Assembly (NCBI GenBank): GCA_017609995.1
Contig: JAFCCX010000001.1
Coordinates: 1-31,006, forward strand
DNA: 31,006 nt
Source of the DNA: Candidatus Pacearchaeota archaeon
Lineage (GTDB): Archaea; Nanobdellota; Nanobdellia; UBA10117; JABICX01
Direction of reading: 5' to 3'
Below the pieces are notes generated by a model. That model did no database searches, was not told the DNA's origin, and saw nothing but the letters and a program-made list of their open reading frames with translations. The position numbers were made by a program, and so were the translations under genes. Of this stretch, positions 5,296 through 14,596 are shown in pieces; the first letter of the stretch is position 1, and every line of letters begins with the position of its first letter.

Positions 5296-5577
5296 CTGCC
5301 TAAAAAATCTTCTTCTCCAAGCAAAAAGAATGAAACCACCTCAAAGGAGACTCTTAATTTATCAAAACATATTCTTGTACCAAAACATATACTCTTATCT
5401 GATAAAGAGAAGACTGCGCTTTTAGATAGTTATAATATTTCAGAATTTCAAGTACCTATCATTAAAATAAAAGACCCAATTATTAAACTTATAAACGCTA
5501 AACCTGGAGATGTAATTAAAATTACCAGAAAAGGTCCGACAGGGACTTATGAATATTTTAGAAGAGTAACTGATTAA
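5296..5577 (+). CDS. rpoH: DNA-directed RNA polymerase subunit H (RpoH/Rpb5 C-terminal type), non-canonical start
   Basis: Small archaeal RNA polymerase subunit equivalent to the C-terminal domain of eukaryotic Rpb5, located in the jaw. The conserved body is clear: SKHILVPKHILLSDKEK, YNISEFQVPIIK, DPIIKLINAKPGDVIKI and TRKGPTGTYEYFRRV. The frame is limited by a TAG at 5281, and no ATG, GTG or TTG occurs in frame before the conserved core. The best start is CTG at 5296, which gives an N-terminus MPKKSSSPSKKN (if initiated with Met) and follows AGGAG (5282-5286) by 9 nt. An upstream sequence error is the alternative. The stop is one nt before the rpoB2 ATG. Confidence 0.85.
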   Translation: MPKKSSSPSKKNETTSKETLNLSKHILVPKHILLSDKEKTALLDSYNISEFQVPIIKIKDPIIKLINAKPGDVIKITRKGPTGTYEYFRRVTD

Positions 5578-5578
5578 A

Positions 5579-7078
5579 ATGAATATAGAAGATCAACAAA
5601 TGCTGATAAGGAAATATTTCGAAGAGAATAACTTCGTAAAAAGCAATATTGATTCTTATGATTCGTTTATTAAATGGAGAATTCAAGAGATAATTTCTGA
5701 CCAAAAAGAGGCAATTCCTGCAGTTATTCCGCCAGATATGGAAGATGTGAGATTTAGATTCGGCGAAGTTTTCATTAAACAACCAACAATTATCGAAGCA
5801 GATGGTGCGGAAAGAATGCTTTTACCAACAGAAGCCAGACTTCGAAACTTGTCTTACAATGCTTTAGTTTACATTGAAGTTAGTTTAGTTATTGATGGAA
5901 AAGAGCGAGATAGAGCTGAGGTTCAAATCGCTGAGATTCCGGTTATGGTTCGGTCAGGTCTTTGTTATCTAAACAAAATGAACAGAGAAGAATTGATTAA
6001 AGCTGGAGAAGATCCAGGAGATCCTGGAGGTTATTTTATTATTGATGGAACAGAAAGAGTTCTAGTTCTATTAGAAGACTTAGCTCCAAATCACGTTTTT
6101 ACTAAAGAAGAAAAAGTTGGCCCATCAACTCATTCTGCAAATGTTTTCTCAGCAAGTGAGAGCTACAGAATCCCACTTGAAATGGAGAGAAGCAAAGATG
6201 GATTATTTTTAGTTAGTTTTTCAGGAATTCATAGAGTTCCATTTGTTGTTCTATTGAAAGCTCTTGGAATTAAAGTTGATAAAGACATTCTTGAAACAAC
6301 AACTCTTGAAATGAATGAAGACATGTATATTAATTTCTATGAGTTTACTGAGCTTGTTAAGACACAAGAAGAAGCACAGGAGTTTATTGCAAAGACACTT
6401 CACTTAAGTTTACCAAAAGACAGAAAACTTCAGAGAGTAAATTACATTCTTAATAATCTTTTATTACCGCACCTTGGAAAAGAGTCAAAGAACAGAAATG
6501 CTAAAGCAGCTTTCCTTGGACGAATGGTTAAGAAAATACTTCTCCTAAAAGCTGGAAAGATTACACCTGATGATAAAGACCATTACATGAACAAAAGAGT
6601 TCGACTTGCAGGAGATTTACTTGAAGATCTTTTCAGAACAAACTTCAAAGTTTTGGTTAATGATATGTTGTATATCTTCCAGCGAGGAGTTAGACGAGGA
6701 AGATTAATTCCAATAACTTCTATTGTTAGAACAAAACTTTTAACACAAAGAATTAAGAGCGCAATGGCAACTGGTAAGTGGACAGCAAACAGACAAGGAG
6801 TTAGCCAGAGATTAGAACGAGATAATCCATCTAACACTTTCTCACACTTACGAAGAGTTGTTTCACTTTTAGAATCAAACAGAGAGAGTTTCAAAGCTCG
6901 GGAACTTCACCCAACACATTGGGGAAGACTTTGCCCACTTGAATCTCCAGAAGGTAAGAACATTGGTTTGAGAAAGAACTTAGCAATTCTAGCTCAAATT
7001 ACACCAAAACTTACACAAAAAGATTATGCAGATATCATGCGAGGATTAGAGAAACTAGGTTTGGAGATGATTAAATGA
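5579..7078 (+). CDS. rpoB2: DNA-directed RNA polymerase subunit B'' (N-terminal half of beta)
   Basis: Second-largest RNA polymerase subunit, first half, 499 residues, the usual size for a split archaeal B''. Visible conserved stretches include the N-terminal SYDSFIKWRIQEII, the protrusion/lobe segment GDPGGYFIIDGTERVLV, the fork-loop region LERDNPSNTFSHLRRVVS and the end LHPTHWGRLCPLESPEGKNIGLRKNLA. It forms the complete B subunit with the next gene. ATG at 5579 follows rpoH by one nt. The last four bases overlap the rpoB1 start (ATGA), which suggests translational coupling; GGAG lies about 8 nt before that start. Confidence 0.97.
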   Translation: MNIEDQQMLIRKYFEENNFVKSNIDSYDSFIKWRIQEIISDQKEAIPAVIPPDMEDVRFRFGEVFIKQPTIIEADGAERMLLPTEARLRNLSYNALVYIEVSLVIDGKERDRAEVQIAEIPVMVRSGLCYLNKMNREELIKAGEDPGDPGGYFIIDGTERVLVLLEDLAPNHVFTKEEKVGPSTHSANVFSASESYRIPLEMERSKDGLFLVSFSGIHRVPFVVLLKALGIKVDKDILETTTLEMNEDMYINFYEFTELVKTQEEAQEFIAKTLHLSLPKDRKLQRVNYILNNLLLPHLGKESKNRNAKAAFLGRMVKKILLLKAGKITPDDKDHYMNKRVRLAGDLLEDLFRTNFKVLVNDMLYIFQRGVRRGRLIPITSIVRTKLLTQRIKSAMATGKWTANRQGVSQRLERDNPSNTFSHLRRVVSLLESNRESFKARELHPTHWGRLCPLESPEGKNIGLRKNLAILAQITPKLTQKDYADIMRGLEKLGLEMIK

Positions 7079-8877
7079 CTGACGTATTAATTGACGGATC
7101 ATTAGTAGGAACTGTTTCAGATGGTAAAACGTTTGTACAAGATCTTATCACTTCAAGACGAGCTGGAAAAATATCTGCACAAGTTAATATTCTATACAAT
7201 GAAAAAGAAGAAAATGTAAGTATTGATTTCGGAAGAAATAGAATTCGAAGACCACTAATTGTTGTTAAGAATGGAACTTCTCTTTTGACACCTGAACTTA
7301 TAAAAGATTTGAAAGATAAAAAAATAAAATGGTTTGATCTTATAAAAAGGGGTGTTATTGAATATCTTGATGCATTAGAAGAAGAGAGTACATTAGTGGC
7401 ATTAAAGGAAGAAGATATAACAAACGAACATACACATCTTGAAATCAATCCAATTTCAATTTTTAGTGTAAATGTTTCTTTAGTTCCATATCCAAATTAC
7501 AATCAGAGTTCTCGACTTGCAAGAGGTCAGAAGAATCAGAAGCAAGGTGCAGGAATTTACGCACTTAATTTCTTAAACAGATTAGATACAAATATGAACT
7601 TACTTCATTATCCACAAACACCAATGGTTCGAAGTTTCACACAAGATATTTTTGGTGATTCTTTAGTTGGTGGACAGAATATTGTAATTGCTGTCTTAAA
7701 CTATGGTGGTTATAATATGGAAGACGCAATTGTAATTAATCGAGCATCAATTGATAGAGGTCTTTTCAGGTCAACTCATTATCGACCATATACAACTGAG
7801 AAGCTAAGATATGCTGGTGGACAGGTAGATGAAATTGGAATTCCACCAAAAGACACACAAAGTTATACACTTGAAGAGGATTACAGATTCTTAGGTGAAG
7901 GTGGTCTAATTTATCCTGAAGTTGATGTTACTGGCGGAGATGTTTTAATTGGTAAAACTTCACCTCCAAGATTCTTAAGCCATTTAGAATCATTTAGTAT
8001 GACTGCAAACATTAGAAAAGACACATCTATTAGAGTAAAATATGGTGAAAAAGGAACTGTATCAAAGGTTTTCTTAACTGAAAGTGGAGAAGGTAACCCA
8101 CTTGTTCGAGTTGAGGTTAGAGAAAACAGACTTCCAGAAGTTGGAGATAAGTTTGCATCACGACATGGTCAGAAAGGAATTATTGGTATGATTGCAAATC
8201 CAGAGGATGTTCCATTCACAGCATCAGGAATTCAACCAGATATTATATTCTCACCATTTGGTATGAGACGAATGACTGTTTCTCAGATTCTTGAAACACT
8301 TGGTGGAAAAGTTGGAGCAATGGCTGGAAGATTTGTTGATGGAAGCGGATTCCAAAGTGAAGATGTTGATAATTTAAGAACAGAATTACTTGACTTAGGT
8401 TTTAGAGAAGATGGAACTGAAACACTTTATGATGGAAGAACTGGAAGACTTTACAATGCAAGAATCTTTGTTGGTAATACTTTCTATATGAGATTAAAAT
8501 ATCAAGTTACAGATAAACTTCAAGCAAGAGCTCGTGGAAGAGTTGCACTTCTTACAAGACAACCTACTGCTGGTAAGGCAATGGAGGGTGGTCTGAGATT
8601 CGGAGAGATGGAGAAAGAAACTCTTGTAGGTCATGGAGCATCATTGTTAATGAAAGAAAGATTTGATTCAGATAAGACAGTTACTTATGTTTGTGAAAGA
8701 TGTGGTGATATTGCTGTTAGAGATCACTACAAAAATAAACTTACTTGTTTGAGTTGTGGAGATAAAGCAAAAGCATCTCCAATTGAAGTTTCTTACGCTT
8801 TCAAATTATTCCTTGATGAACTTAAGAGTATGGGAATACGTCCAAGATTAATACTAAGGGAGAAATACAAATCATGA
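7075..8877 (+). CDS. rpoB1: DNA-directed RNA polymerase subunit B' (C-terminal half of beta)
   Basis: Second half of the B subunit, 600 residues. Diagnostic segments are YGGYNMEDAIVINRASIDRG, GDKFASRHGQKGIIG with the active-site lysines, PFTASGIQPDIIFSP, GGLRFGEMEKETLVGHGA, and a C-terminal zinc site with C540, C543, C558 and C561. It works with B'' and the A subunits to form the catalytic core. It overlaps both neighbours by 4 nt (ATGA on each side), so rpoB2-rpoB1-rpoA1 are probably translated in a coupled way. GGGAG precedes the rpoA1 start. Confidence 0.97.
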   Translation: MTDVLIDGSLVGTVSDGKTFVQDLITSRRAGKISAQVNILYNEKEENVSIDFGRNRIRRPLIVVKNGTSLLTPELIKDLKDKKIKWFDLIKRGVIEYLDALEEESTLVALKEEDITNEHTHLEINPISIFSVNVSLVPYPNYNQSSRLARGQKNQKQGAGIYALNFLNRLDTNMNLLHYPQTPMVRSFTQDIFGDSLVGGQNIVIAVLNYGGYNMEDAIVINRASIDRGLFRSTHYRPYTTEKLRYAGGQVDEIGIPPKDTQSYTLEEDYRFLGEGGLIYPEVDVTGGDVLIGKTSPPRFLSHLESFSMTANIRKDTSIRVKYGEKGTVSKVFLTESGEGNPLVRVEVRENRLPEVGDKFASRHGQKGIIGMIANPEDVPFTASGIQPDIIFSPFGMRRMTVSQILETLGGKVGAMAGRFVDGSGFQSEDVDNLRTELLDLGFREDGTETLYDGRTGRLYNARIFVGNTFYMRLKYQVTDKLQARARGRVALLTRQPTAGKAMEGGLRFGEMEKETLVGHGASLLMKERFDSDKTVTYVCERCGDIAVRDHYKNKLTCLSCGDKAKASPIEVSYAFKLFLDELKSMGIRPRLILREKYKS

Positions 8878-11456
8878 GAGAAGAACATATTGTAAAGAAG
8901 ATTGATAAGATTGCATTTGGAATTGTTTCACCTAGTCTTATTAAGAAAATGGGCGTAGTTAATGTAGTTACTCCTGAAATTTATGATGCAGATGGTTATC
9001 CAGTTAAGAAAGGTTTAATGGATCCTGGAATGGGTGTTATTGATCCAGGACTTAGATGTAAAACTTGTGGTGGTCGTCTTAAAAACTGTCAAGGTCACTT
9101 TGGTTTCATAACTTTATCAAAACCTGTTCTTCACGCACTTTATGCTGATAAAGTTTACAATTTCCTAAGAGGTTTCTGTAAAGAATGTGGAAGAATTCTT
9201 ATGACTCAAGATAAAATTAAAGATTGGTTAGCAAAAATCGATCAGGCAAAGAGAGAATATGATATAGATAAATTACATTCACTAATTAGTTCAGTTATAA
9301 CTTCAATTAAGAATGCAAAGAAATGTCCACATTGCGGATACAAAAAAGAAAAAATAACTTTTGTTAAACCAACATCTTTCAATGAGGGAGATGACAGAGT
9401 CTGGCCAAATGAAATAAGAGAAAGATTTGAAAAGATTCCAGATGATGATATTAGATTACTTGGGCTTGACCCTGCAGTTGCAAGACCAGAATGGATGGTT
9501 TTAACTGTACTTTTAGTTCCACCAATTACAATCAGACCATCGATTACATTAGAATCAGGTGAACGTTCAGAAGATGATTTAACTCACAAGCTTTCAGATA
9601 TTGTAAGAGTTAATCAAAGACTATTGGAGAATATCAATGCTGGAGCACCAGAAATTATTGTAGAAGATCTTTGGGACTTACTTCAATATCATATTACAAC
9701 ATATTTCAATAACAAGATTTCACAGATTCCACCAGCAAGACATAGAACAAAGAGACCACTTAAGACACTTGCACAAAGACTTAGTGGTAAAGAAGGACGA
9801 TTTAGATATAACTTGGCTGGTAAGAGAGTAAACTTCTGTGCACGTTCAGTTATTTCACCAGATCCATATATTGATATTAATGAAGTTGGTGTTCCAAAAC
9901 GAACAGCAACAGAACTTACAATTCCATAAAGAGTAAATGAATGGAATATAAAAATACTTACAAAATTTATTAAAAACGGTGATAAATATCCAGGTGCAAA
10001 CTATGTAATCACTGCTGATGGAAAGAGAAAGAAAATTACTACAGAAACATTACCATCAATTTTAGAAGAACTAGCTCCGGGATGGGTTATTGAAAGACAC
10101 TTGTTAGATGGAGATATTATTGTATTTAACAGACAACCATCTTTACATCGATTATCTATGATGGGACATAGAGTAAAACTTGTTCCAGGAAAAACATTGA
10201 GAATCAACCCAATTGTTTGTCTTCCATATAATGCAGACTTTGATGGTGACGAGATGAATTTACACTTACCACAGACAGAAGAAGCAAGATCAGAAGCAAA
10301 CAATCTGCTAATATTAAAGAATCAAATTATTACACCAAGATATGGTTTGAGTATTATTGGAGCAATTCAAGATATTCTTCTTGGTTGCTATTACTTAACA
10401 AAAGATATGTACTTAACACAAGAAGATGTTTCAGATTTAGCATTAGAAGTTAATTATGATAAAGAACTTCCAAAGCCAGATAAGAGAGAAGGTGGCAAAC
10501 CACTTTGGCACGGAAGACAAATTTTCAGTATGCTTTTACCAAAAGATCTAAACTTTATACGAAGTGGAAAGGTTTGGAAAAATGGAAAAGTTTCAAAAGG
10601 AGATGTTGTATTTAAGAATGGTCAACTAATTGATGGAATTATGGATAAGAAATTTATTGGTCCCGAGGGCGGACTTCTAATTCACAAACTTTACCAACAT
10701 TATGGTGTAGATGTAACTTCAGAATTTATTAATAACTTAAACAGACTTGGTTTAGCAATTAGTAGAAAGATTGCATATAGCATGTCATTCTATGATTTAG
10801 ATATTCCTAATAAACAAAAGAATGAGATTAAACAAATCTTAAAAGATACTGAAGAACAAGCACAGAAAATTATTCAACAATATTTGAATGATAAAATTAT
10901 TCCAATGCCTGGGCAGACAAAGAAAGAAACTTTTGAAGGAAAAATAATGCAGACATTAAGTAAGGCAAGAGATTCAACAGGTAATGTTGTTGAACAAGTT
11001 ATCAAAGAAGATTCAACTCTTGTAAATTCTGCACGAGCAGGTGCAGGAGATAAGATATTGAATATTTCACTTATGTCTGGTTTTGCAGGACAGCAAGCAC
11101 TTAGAGGAAACAGAATTGATATTGGTTATAATGATAGAACACTACCTCATTTTAAGAAGAAAGATTTAAGTCCAAGAGCAAGAGGATTTATTTCAAGAGG
11201 TTACGCACATGGAATTGATCCAATTGAATTATTTTTCAATGCAATTGTAGGTCGGGACTCATTAATGGATACTGCAATGAGAACTCCAAAATCAGGTTAC
11301 ATGCAGCGAAGATTAATTAATGCTCTACAAGATCTTAAATCAGATTATGATGGAACAATTAGAGATTCAGGTCGAATGATTGTTCAGTTTAAATATGGCG
11401 GAGATAATATTGACGTTTCAAAGAGTGATGGAGGCACAATAGATACTGATTTGTAA
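8874..11456 (+). CDS. rpoA1: DNA-directed RNA polymerase subunit A' (RpoA1), interrupted by an in-frame TAA at 9927
   Basis: Largest RNA polymerase subunit, N-terminal part, carrying the catalytic magnesium site. The frame from 8874 to 11456 spans 861 codons including the normal stop. Conserved elements run in order: zinc-binding CKTCGGRLKNCQGHFG, CGYKK, GKEGRFRYNLAGKRVNFCARSVISPDP, then RVNEWN, PGANYVI, FNRQPSLHR, and NADFDGDEMNLHLP with catalytic Asp455, Asp457 and Asp459. Codon 352 (9927-9929) is TAA where the family has the Glu of PERVTEWN; GAA to TAA is one base change. Sequence on both sides is conserved and in the same frame, so this is one gene, not two. The next in-frame start is a TTG at 10101, beyond conserved sequence. 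A sequencing error, a recent mutation or readthrough are the options. Confidence 0.93.
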
Positions 11457-11553
11457 TCAACCAAATTATTACACAATTTGTTGGCTTTTCGCTGTTAGCG
11501 AGAACCTGACCAAATTGGGTGTTGATTCGAGCGGGAGATACTAAGGCGAAAAA
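11457..11553 (+). ncRNA. Structured spacer between rpoA1 and rpoA2 (candidate RNA element)
   Basis: The 97-nt gap is unusual in an operon whose other genes overlap. It can fold as a closing stem ATCAAC/GTTGAT (11456-11461 with 11521-11526), a hairpin CAAATT/AATTTG (11462-11480) and an 8-bp hairpin TTTTCGCT/AGCGAGAA with loop GTT (11486-11504). ACCAAATT occurs twice (11460 and 11509), and either copy can pair with the same AATTTG, so two exclusive folds are possible. I do not recognise a known RNA family. GGGAG near 11533 lies upstream of the rpoA2 ATG. Confidence 0.35.
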
Positions 11554-12693
11554 ATGGCAGATATTGAATGGATTAAAACAAAACTTCCAACAATTATTGA
11601 AGACAAAGTAAAGAAAACTGGTGCTAATAAGAATAAAGTTATTGAGCGATATAAAAAAATGCAGTTAGATCCAGGAGAAGCAGTTGGAATTATTGCAGCA
11701 CAATCTTTAGGAGAACCAGGTACACAGATGACTATGAGAACTTTCCATTTCGCAGGTGTAGCTGAGCTTAATGTTACATTAGGTCTTCCAAGAATTATTG
11801 AGGTTCTTGATGCAAGAAAAGAGCCTGCAACACCAACAATGAGTATATACTTAAAGAAACCACATAATACTAACAAACATAAAGCAGAACAAATTGCAAA
11901 CAAAATTAAACAAGTAACTCTTGAAGAAGTTACAAGTGAATTTGAATTAGATTTAATGACTTTAACTCTTAAAATAAAATTAGATTCTGACTTACTTAAG
12001 AAACATTCAATTACTGTTAAACAACTTGTTGACTCATTAGAATCACAGATAAGCGGATTTGAACTTTCAGAAAAACGAGGAATCTTAAACATATCAACTG
12101 ATTCAAAAGATGTAAAGAAAGTTTACAAGATGAAAGAGAAGATTAGATCAATGTATGTATCAGGAATTAGTGGAATCACACATGTTCTTCCAGTTATGAC
12201 TGATTCAGAGTATGTTATCAAGACTTTTGGCTCAAACCTTAAAGAAGTATTTCAAATTTCTGAAATTGACTTTACAAGAACAACAACAAACAATCTATGT
12301 GAAATAGAGAAAGTTCTTGGAATTGAAGCAGTTAGAGAAGCAATTGTTTTCGAAATTTCAAATGTATTGGAAGGAGAAGGTCTTCCAGTTGATATTAGAC
12401 ACATCTTACTTATTGCAGATACAATGTGTTACGGTGGAGAGATGCAAGGAGTAACTAGACACGGAATTACTGGAAGCAAACAATCTGTTTTAGCAAGAGC
12501 AAGTTTTGAGATTCCATTAAAACATCTTGTTGACGCAAGTATTTTTGGTGAAGAAGACAGACTAACAAGTGTTGTAGAGAATATTATGATTAATCAACCA
12601 ATTCCAGTTGGTACAGGACTTCCAGAATTAATTGTAAAAATGAGAAAGAAGATTGCTCCAGATAAGAAAAAGAAGGCGGTTAAGAAGAAATGA
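11554..12693 (+). CDS. rpoA2: DNA-directed RNA polymerase subunit A'' (RpoA2)
   Basis: C-terminal part of the largest RNA polymerase subunit, 379 residues. The trigger-loop region is plain: LDPGEAVGIIAAQSLGEPGT followed by QMTMRTFHFAGVAELNVTLG and LPRIIEVLDARKEPATP. The jaw and cleft parts follow, with HILLIADTMCYGGEMQGVTRHG and KQSVLARASFEIPLKHLVDA near the end, and a Lys-rich tail. It completes the A subunit with RpoA1. The stop overlaps the start of rpl30e by 4 nt. Confidence 0.97.
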   Translation: MADIEWIKTKLPTIIEDKVKKTGANKNKVIERYKKMQLDPGEAVGIIAAQSLGEPGTQMTMRTFHFAGVAELNVTLGLPRIIEVLDARKEPATPTMSIYLKKPHNTNKHKAEQIANKIKQVTLEEVTSEFELDLMTLTLKIKLDSDLLKKHSITVKQLVDSLESQISGFELSEKRGILNISTDSKDVKKVYKMKEKIRSMYVSGISGITHVLPVMTDSEYVIKTFGSNLKEVFQISEIDFTRTTTNNLCEIEKVLGIEAVREAIVFEISNVLEGEGLPVDIRHILLIADTMCYGGEMQGVTRHGITGSKQSVLARASFEIPLKHLVDASIFGEEDRLTSVVENIMINQPIPVGTGLPELIVKMRKKIAPDKKKKAVKKK

Positions 12694-12941
12694 CTCTAAA
12701 AGATTTACTAAAAGATCCAAAGAAACTTGTTTTTGGTAGAAATACTGTAATCAAAATGATTACTTCTGGAAAACTTAGTGAAGTTATTCTGGCAGTAAAT
12801 GCTCCAGATAAAAAGAAAATAGAAAAATTAGCTACACTTGTAAAGACAAAAATTACACAAGCTAAAGAAACAAATGAGGAACTGGGAGCTATTTGTAGAA
12901 AACCATTTAGAATCTCAATTATTGGTATAAAAAATGCGTAA
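12690..12941 (+). CDS. rpl30e: Ribosomal protein eL30
   Basis: Large-subunit protein of the L7Ae/L30e RNA-binding fold, 83 residues, somewhat shorter than the usual ~100. Recognisable segments are KLVFGRNTVIKMITSGK, SEVILAVNAP and the C-terminal KETNEELGAICRKPFRISIIGI. Its place between rpoA'' and nusA is the standard archaeal order. It overlaps rpoA2 by 4 nt and nusA by 8 nt, so it is part of the same transcript. Confidence 0.9.
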   Translation: MTLKDLLKDPKKLVFGRNTVIKMITSGKLSEVILAVNAPDKKKIEKLATLVKTKITQAKETNEELGAICRKPFRISIIGIKNA

Positions 12942-13356
12942 ATTATCTGTCGATGACATCAAAATAATGAGTGTTTTTAGCAAACTAACTTATGTTTTTC
13001 CAACAGATTGTTTTACAGTAGGTAAAACTATTGTATTTATCACACCACCTGGCTCAGCTGCTAAAGCAATTGGTAAGCAAGGCAAGAATGTTCAATTTCT
13101 TAAGAACAAACTGAATCAAGATATTAAGATTGTTGAGTCTGCTTCAGATGTAATAAACTTATGTAAAAACTACTTGTTTCCATTAATACCAAAAACACTT
13201 GAAAAAGACATTGAAAACAAAAATATAATCAAAATAGAGTTCAAAACTAGTAGAGAAAGACGATTTCTGTTAGATAATCAGCAAAAGGGACTGAAGGAAC
13301 TAAAGGAAGTTGTTAACCGTTATTTCAAAGAAATCGAGGATATTCGTATCTTATAG
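12934..13356 (+). CDS. nusA: Archaeal NusA-family transcription factor (KH domains)
   Basis: Short archaeal NusA of 140 residues made of two KH domains without the bacterial N-terminal and S1 domains. The first KH has its GxxG loop as PPGSAAKAIGKQGKNVQ (about residues 43-59); the second is less clear but spans the C-terminal half. The family binds RNA and is expected to act on elongating RNA polymerase; the archaeal role is less well established. It sits in the conserved position between eL30 and uS12. Confidence 0.9.
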   Translation: MRKLSVDDIKIMSVFSKLTYVFPTDCFTVGKTIVFITPPGSAAKAIGKQGKNVQFLKNKLNQDIKIVESASDVINLCKNYLFPLIPKTLEKDIENKNIIKIEFKTSRERRFLLDNQQKGLKELKEVVNRYFKEIEDIRIL

Positions 13357-13361
13357 TTAAA

Positions 13362-13370
13362 TTTATAAAC
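13362..13370 (+). promoter_or_regulatory. TATA box for rps12
   Basis: TTTATAAAC lies 21-29 nt before the rps12 ATG, just after the nusA stop. It suggests a second promoter that lets uS12 and uS7 be made independently of the upstream RNA polymerase genes. Confidence 0.65.
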
Positions 13371-13390
13371 CCTTTTTTAGAGGACTAAAT

Positions 13391-13831
13391 ATGGCTAAGA
13401 AATCACGTGGTCTGGGAGCTGCTAAAAAGCTCAAGAAGCGAAGAAGCAAATTTCGAGAGAATAATAAATGGTTCGTTAGACGGAAATATCGTTTGAAAGA
13501 AAAATCAGACCCATTAAAAGGTGCTCCTATGGCTAAAGGCATTGTGCTTTCTAAGAGACAGTTAGAAGCTAAGCAACCTAACTCAGCTATGAGAAAGGCT
13601 GTTAGAGTTCAGCTTATTAAAAACGGTAAGCAAGTAACTGCTTTTGTGCCAGGAGATGGCGGAATTAAGCACATTGATGAGCACGATGAAGTTATTGTAG
13701 CTGGAATTGGCGGACATATGGGCAAGACAAAAGGAGATATCCCACAAGTTCGATGGCAAGTTATGAAAGTTAATAATCAATCTTTAGAAATGATTAGAAA
13801 AGGACGAAAAGATAAGATAGTAGGAAGATAA
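13391..13831 (+). CDS. rps12: Ribosomal protein uS12
   Basis: Small-subunit decoding-centre protein, 146 residues, normal archaeal length. The basic N-terminus MAKKSRGLGAAKKLKKRR, the LEAKQPNSAMRKAVRVQL block and AFVPGDGGIKHIDEHDEVIV are diagnostic; the conserved lysine and PNSA loop that contact the decoding site are present. It is followed by rps7 after a 4-nt gap, reproducing the str-type order. Confidence 0.97.
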   Translation: MAKKSRGLGAAKKLKKRRSKFRENNKWFVRRKYRLKEKSDPLKGAPMAKGIVLSKRQLEAKQPNSAMRKAVRVQLIKNGKQVTAFVPGDGGIKHIDEHDEVIVAGIGGHMGKTKGDIPQVRWQVMKVNNQSLEMIRKGRKDKIVGR

Positions 13832-13835
13832 TTCT

Positions 13836-14594
13836 ATGGTTAAATCTAAGGCTAAAACCCCAAAATCAGAGAAGAAAGTTGCTGAAGCAGAAGCAGAAAA
13901 GGTTGCAAAGGAAGATAATAAAGTAATAGATGAAGAATCTACAAAATTAGAGAAGCCTTTACGAATTGGGGAAGAAAAACCAAAGAAACCAGTTTATGAT
14001 TTCAAACTTTTTGATAGATGGGAACTAACTGGAATTCATGTTTCAGATGCAGGATTGAAGAGATACATTAACCTGACTCCGCAAATGGTTCCATTCTCAG
14101 CTGGCCGAACAGTTAAGAAACAATTCTGGAAATCTAAGAAAAACATTGTCGAGAGACTGATTGGCAGAGTTTTTGTTGCAGGACATAAAGGAAAGAAACA
14201 TTGGAGAACATCTGGAATTAATACAGGAAAGTTCACTGTAGCAACAAAAATTATTAAACAAACATTTGAGATTCTTGAGAAAAAGACTCAAAAGAACCCA
14301 ATTCAGGTTCTAGTTGATGCTATTTGTATAGGTTCACCAAGAGAAGGTGTAACAACTATTGAATATGGTGGAGTTAGATATCCTAAAGCAGTTGATATTT
14401 CACCACAAAAGAGAATAGATTTAGCTCTTAGATGGATGGTTCAAGGAGCTTTCCAAAAAGCTTCTACAAGTGGCAAAACAAAGATGTCTGAAGCACTTGC
14501 AGACCAGATAATCCTATCAACTCAGCAAGATGCAAAAGCTAACTGCATACAGAAAAGATTTGAATTAGAAAGACAATCTGCAGCTTCTAGATAA
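13836..14594 (+). CDS. rps7: Ribosomal protein uS7 with charged N-terminal extension
   Basis: Small-subunit head protein that organises the 3' domain of 16S rRNA. The 252 residues begin with about 48 Lys/Glu/Ala-rich residues of low complexity, followed by the normal archaeal uS7 body: KLFDRWELTGIHVSDAGLKR, YINLTPQMVPFSAGR, NPIQVLVDAICIGSPREGVT and the C-terminal region RIDLALRWMVQGAFQKAS. The extension is likely disordered. No elongation factor gene follows; a minus-strand unrecognised gene comes next, so the str operon is broken here. Confidence 0.96.
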   Translation: MVKSKAKTPKSEKKVAEAEAEKVAKEDNKVIDEESTKLEKPLRIGEEKPKKPVYDFKLFDRWELTGIHVSDAGLKRYINLTPQMVPFSAGRTVKKQFWKSKKNIVERLIGRVFVAGHKGKKHWRTSGINTGKFTVATKIIKQTFEILEKKTQKNPIQVLVDAICIGSPREGVTTIEYGGVRYPKAVDISPQKRIDLALRWMVQGAFQKASTSGKTKMSEALADQIILSTQQDAKANCIQKRFELERQSAASR

Positions 14595-14596
14595 TT

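Noticed and set aside
9927..9929. Use of TAA as a sense codon in this organism
   Set aside because: Many genes in the window end naturally at TAA at the expected length, so a general reassignment is not supported.
9930..11456. Treating the second part of rpoA1 as a separate polymerase gene
   Set aside because: It is in the same frame, the conserved sequence is continuous across the stop, and no usable start occurs until 10101.
11524..11540. TTCGAGC in the rpoA1-rpoA2 spacer as the T-loop of another intron-bearing tRNA
   Set aside because: No T-stem, anticodon arm or acceptor stem can be built around it.
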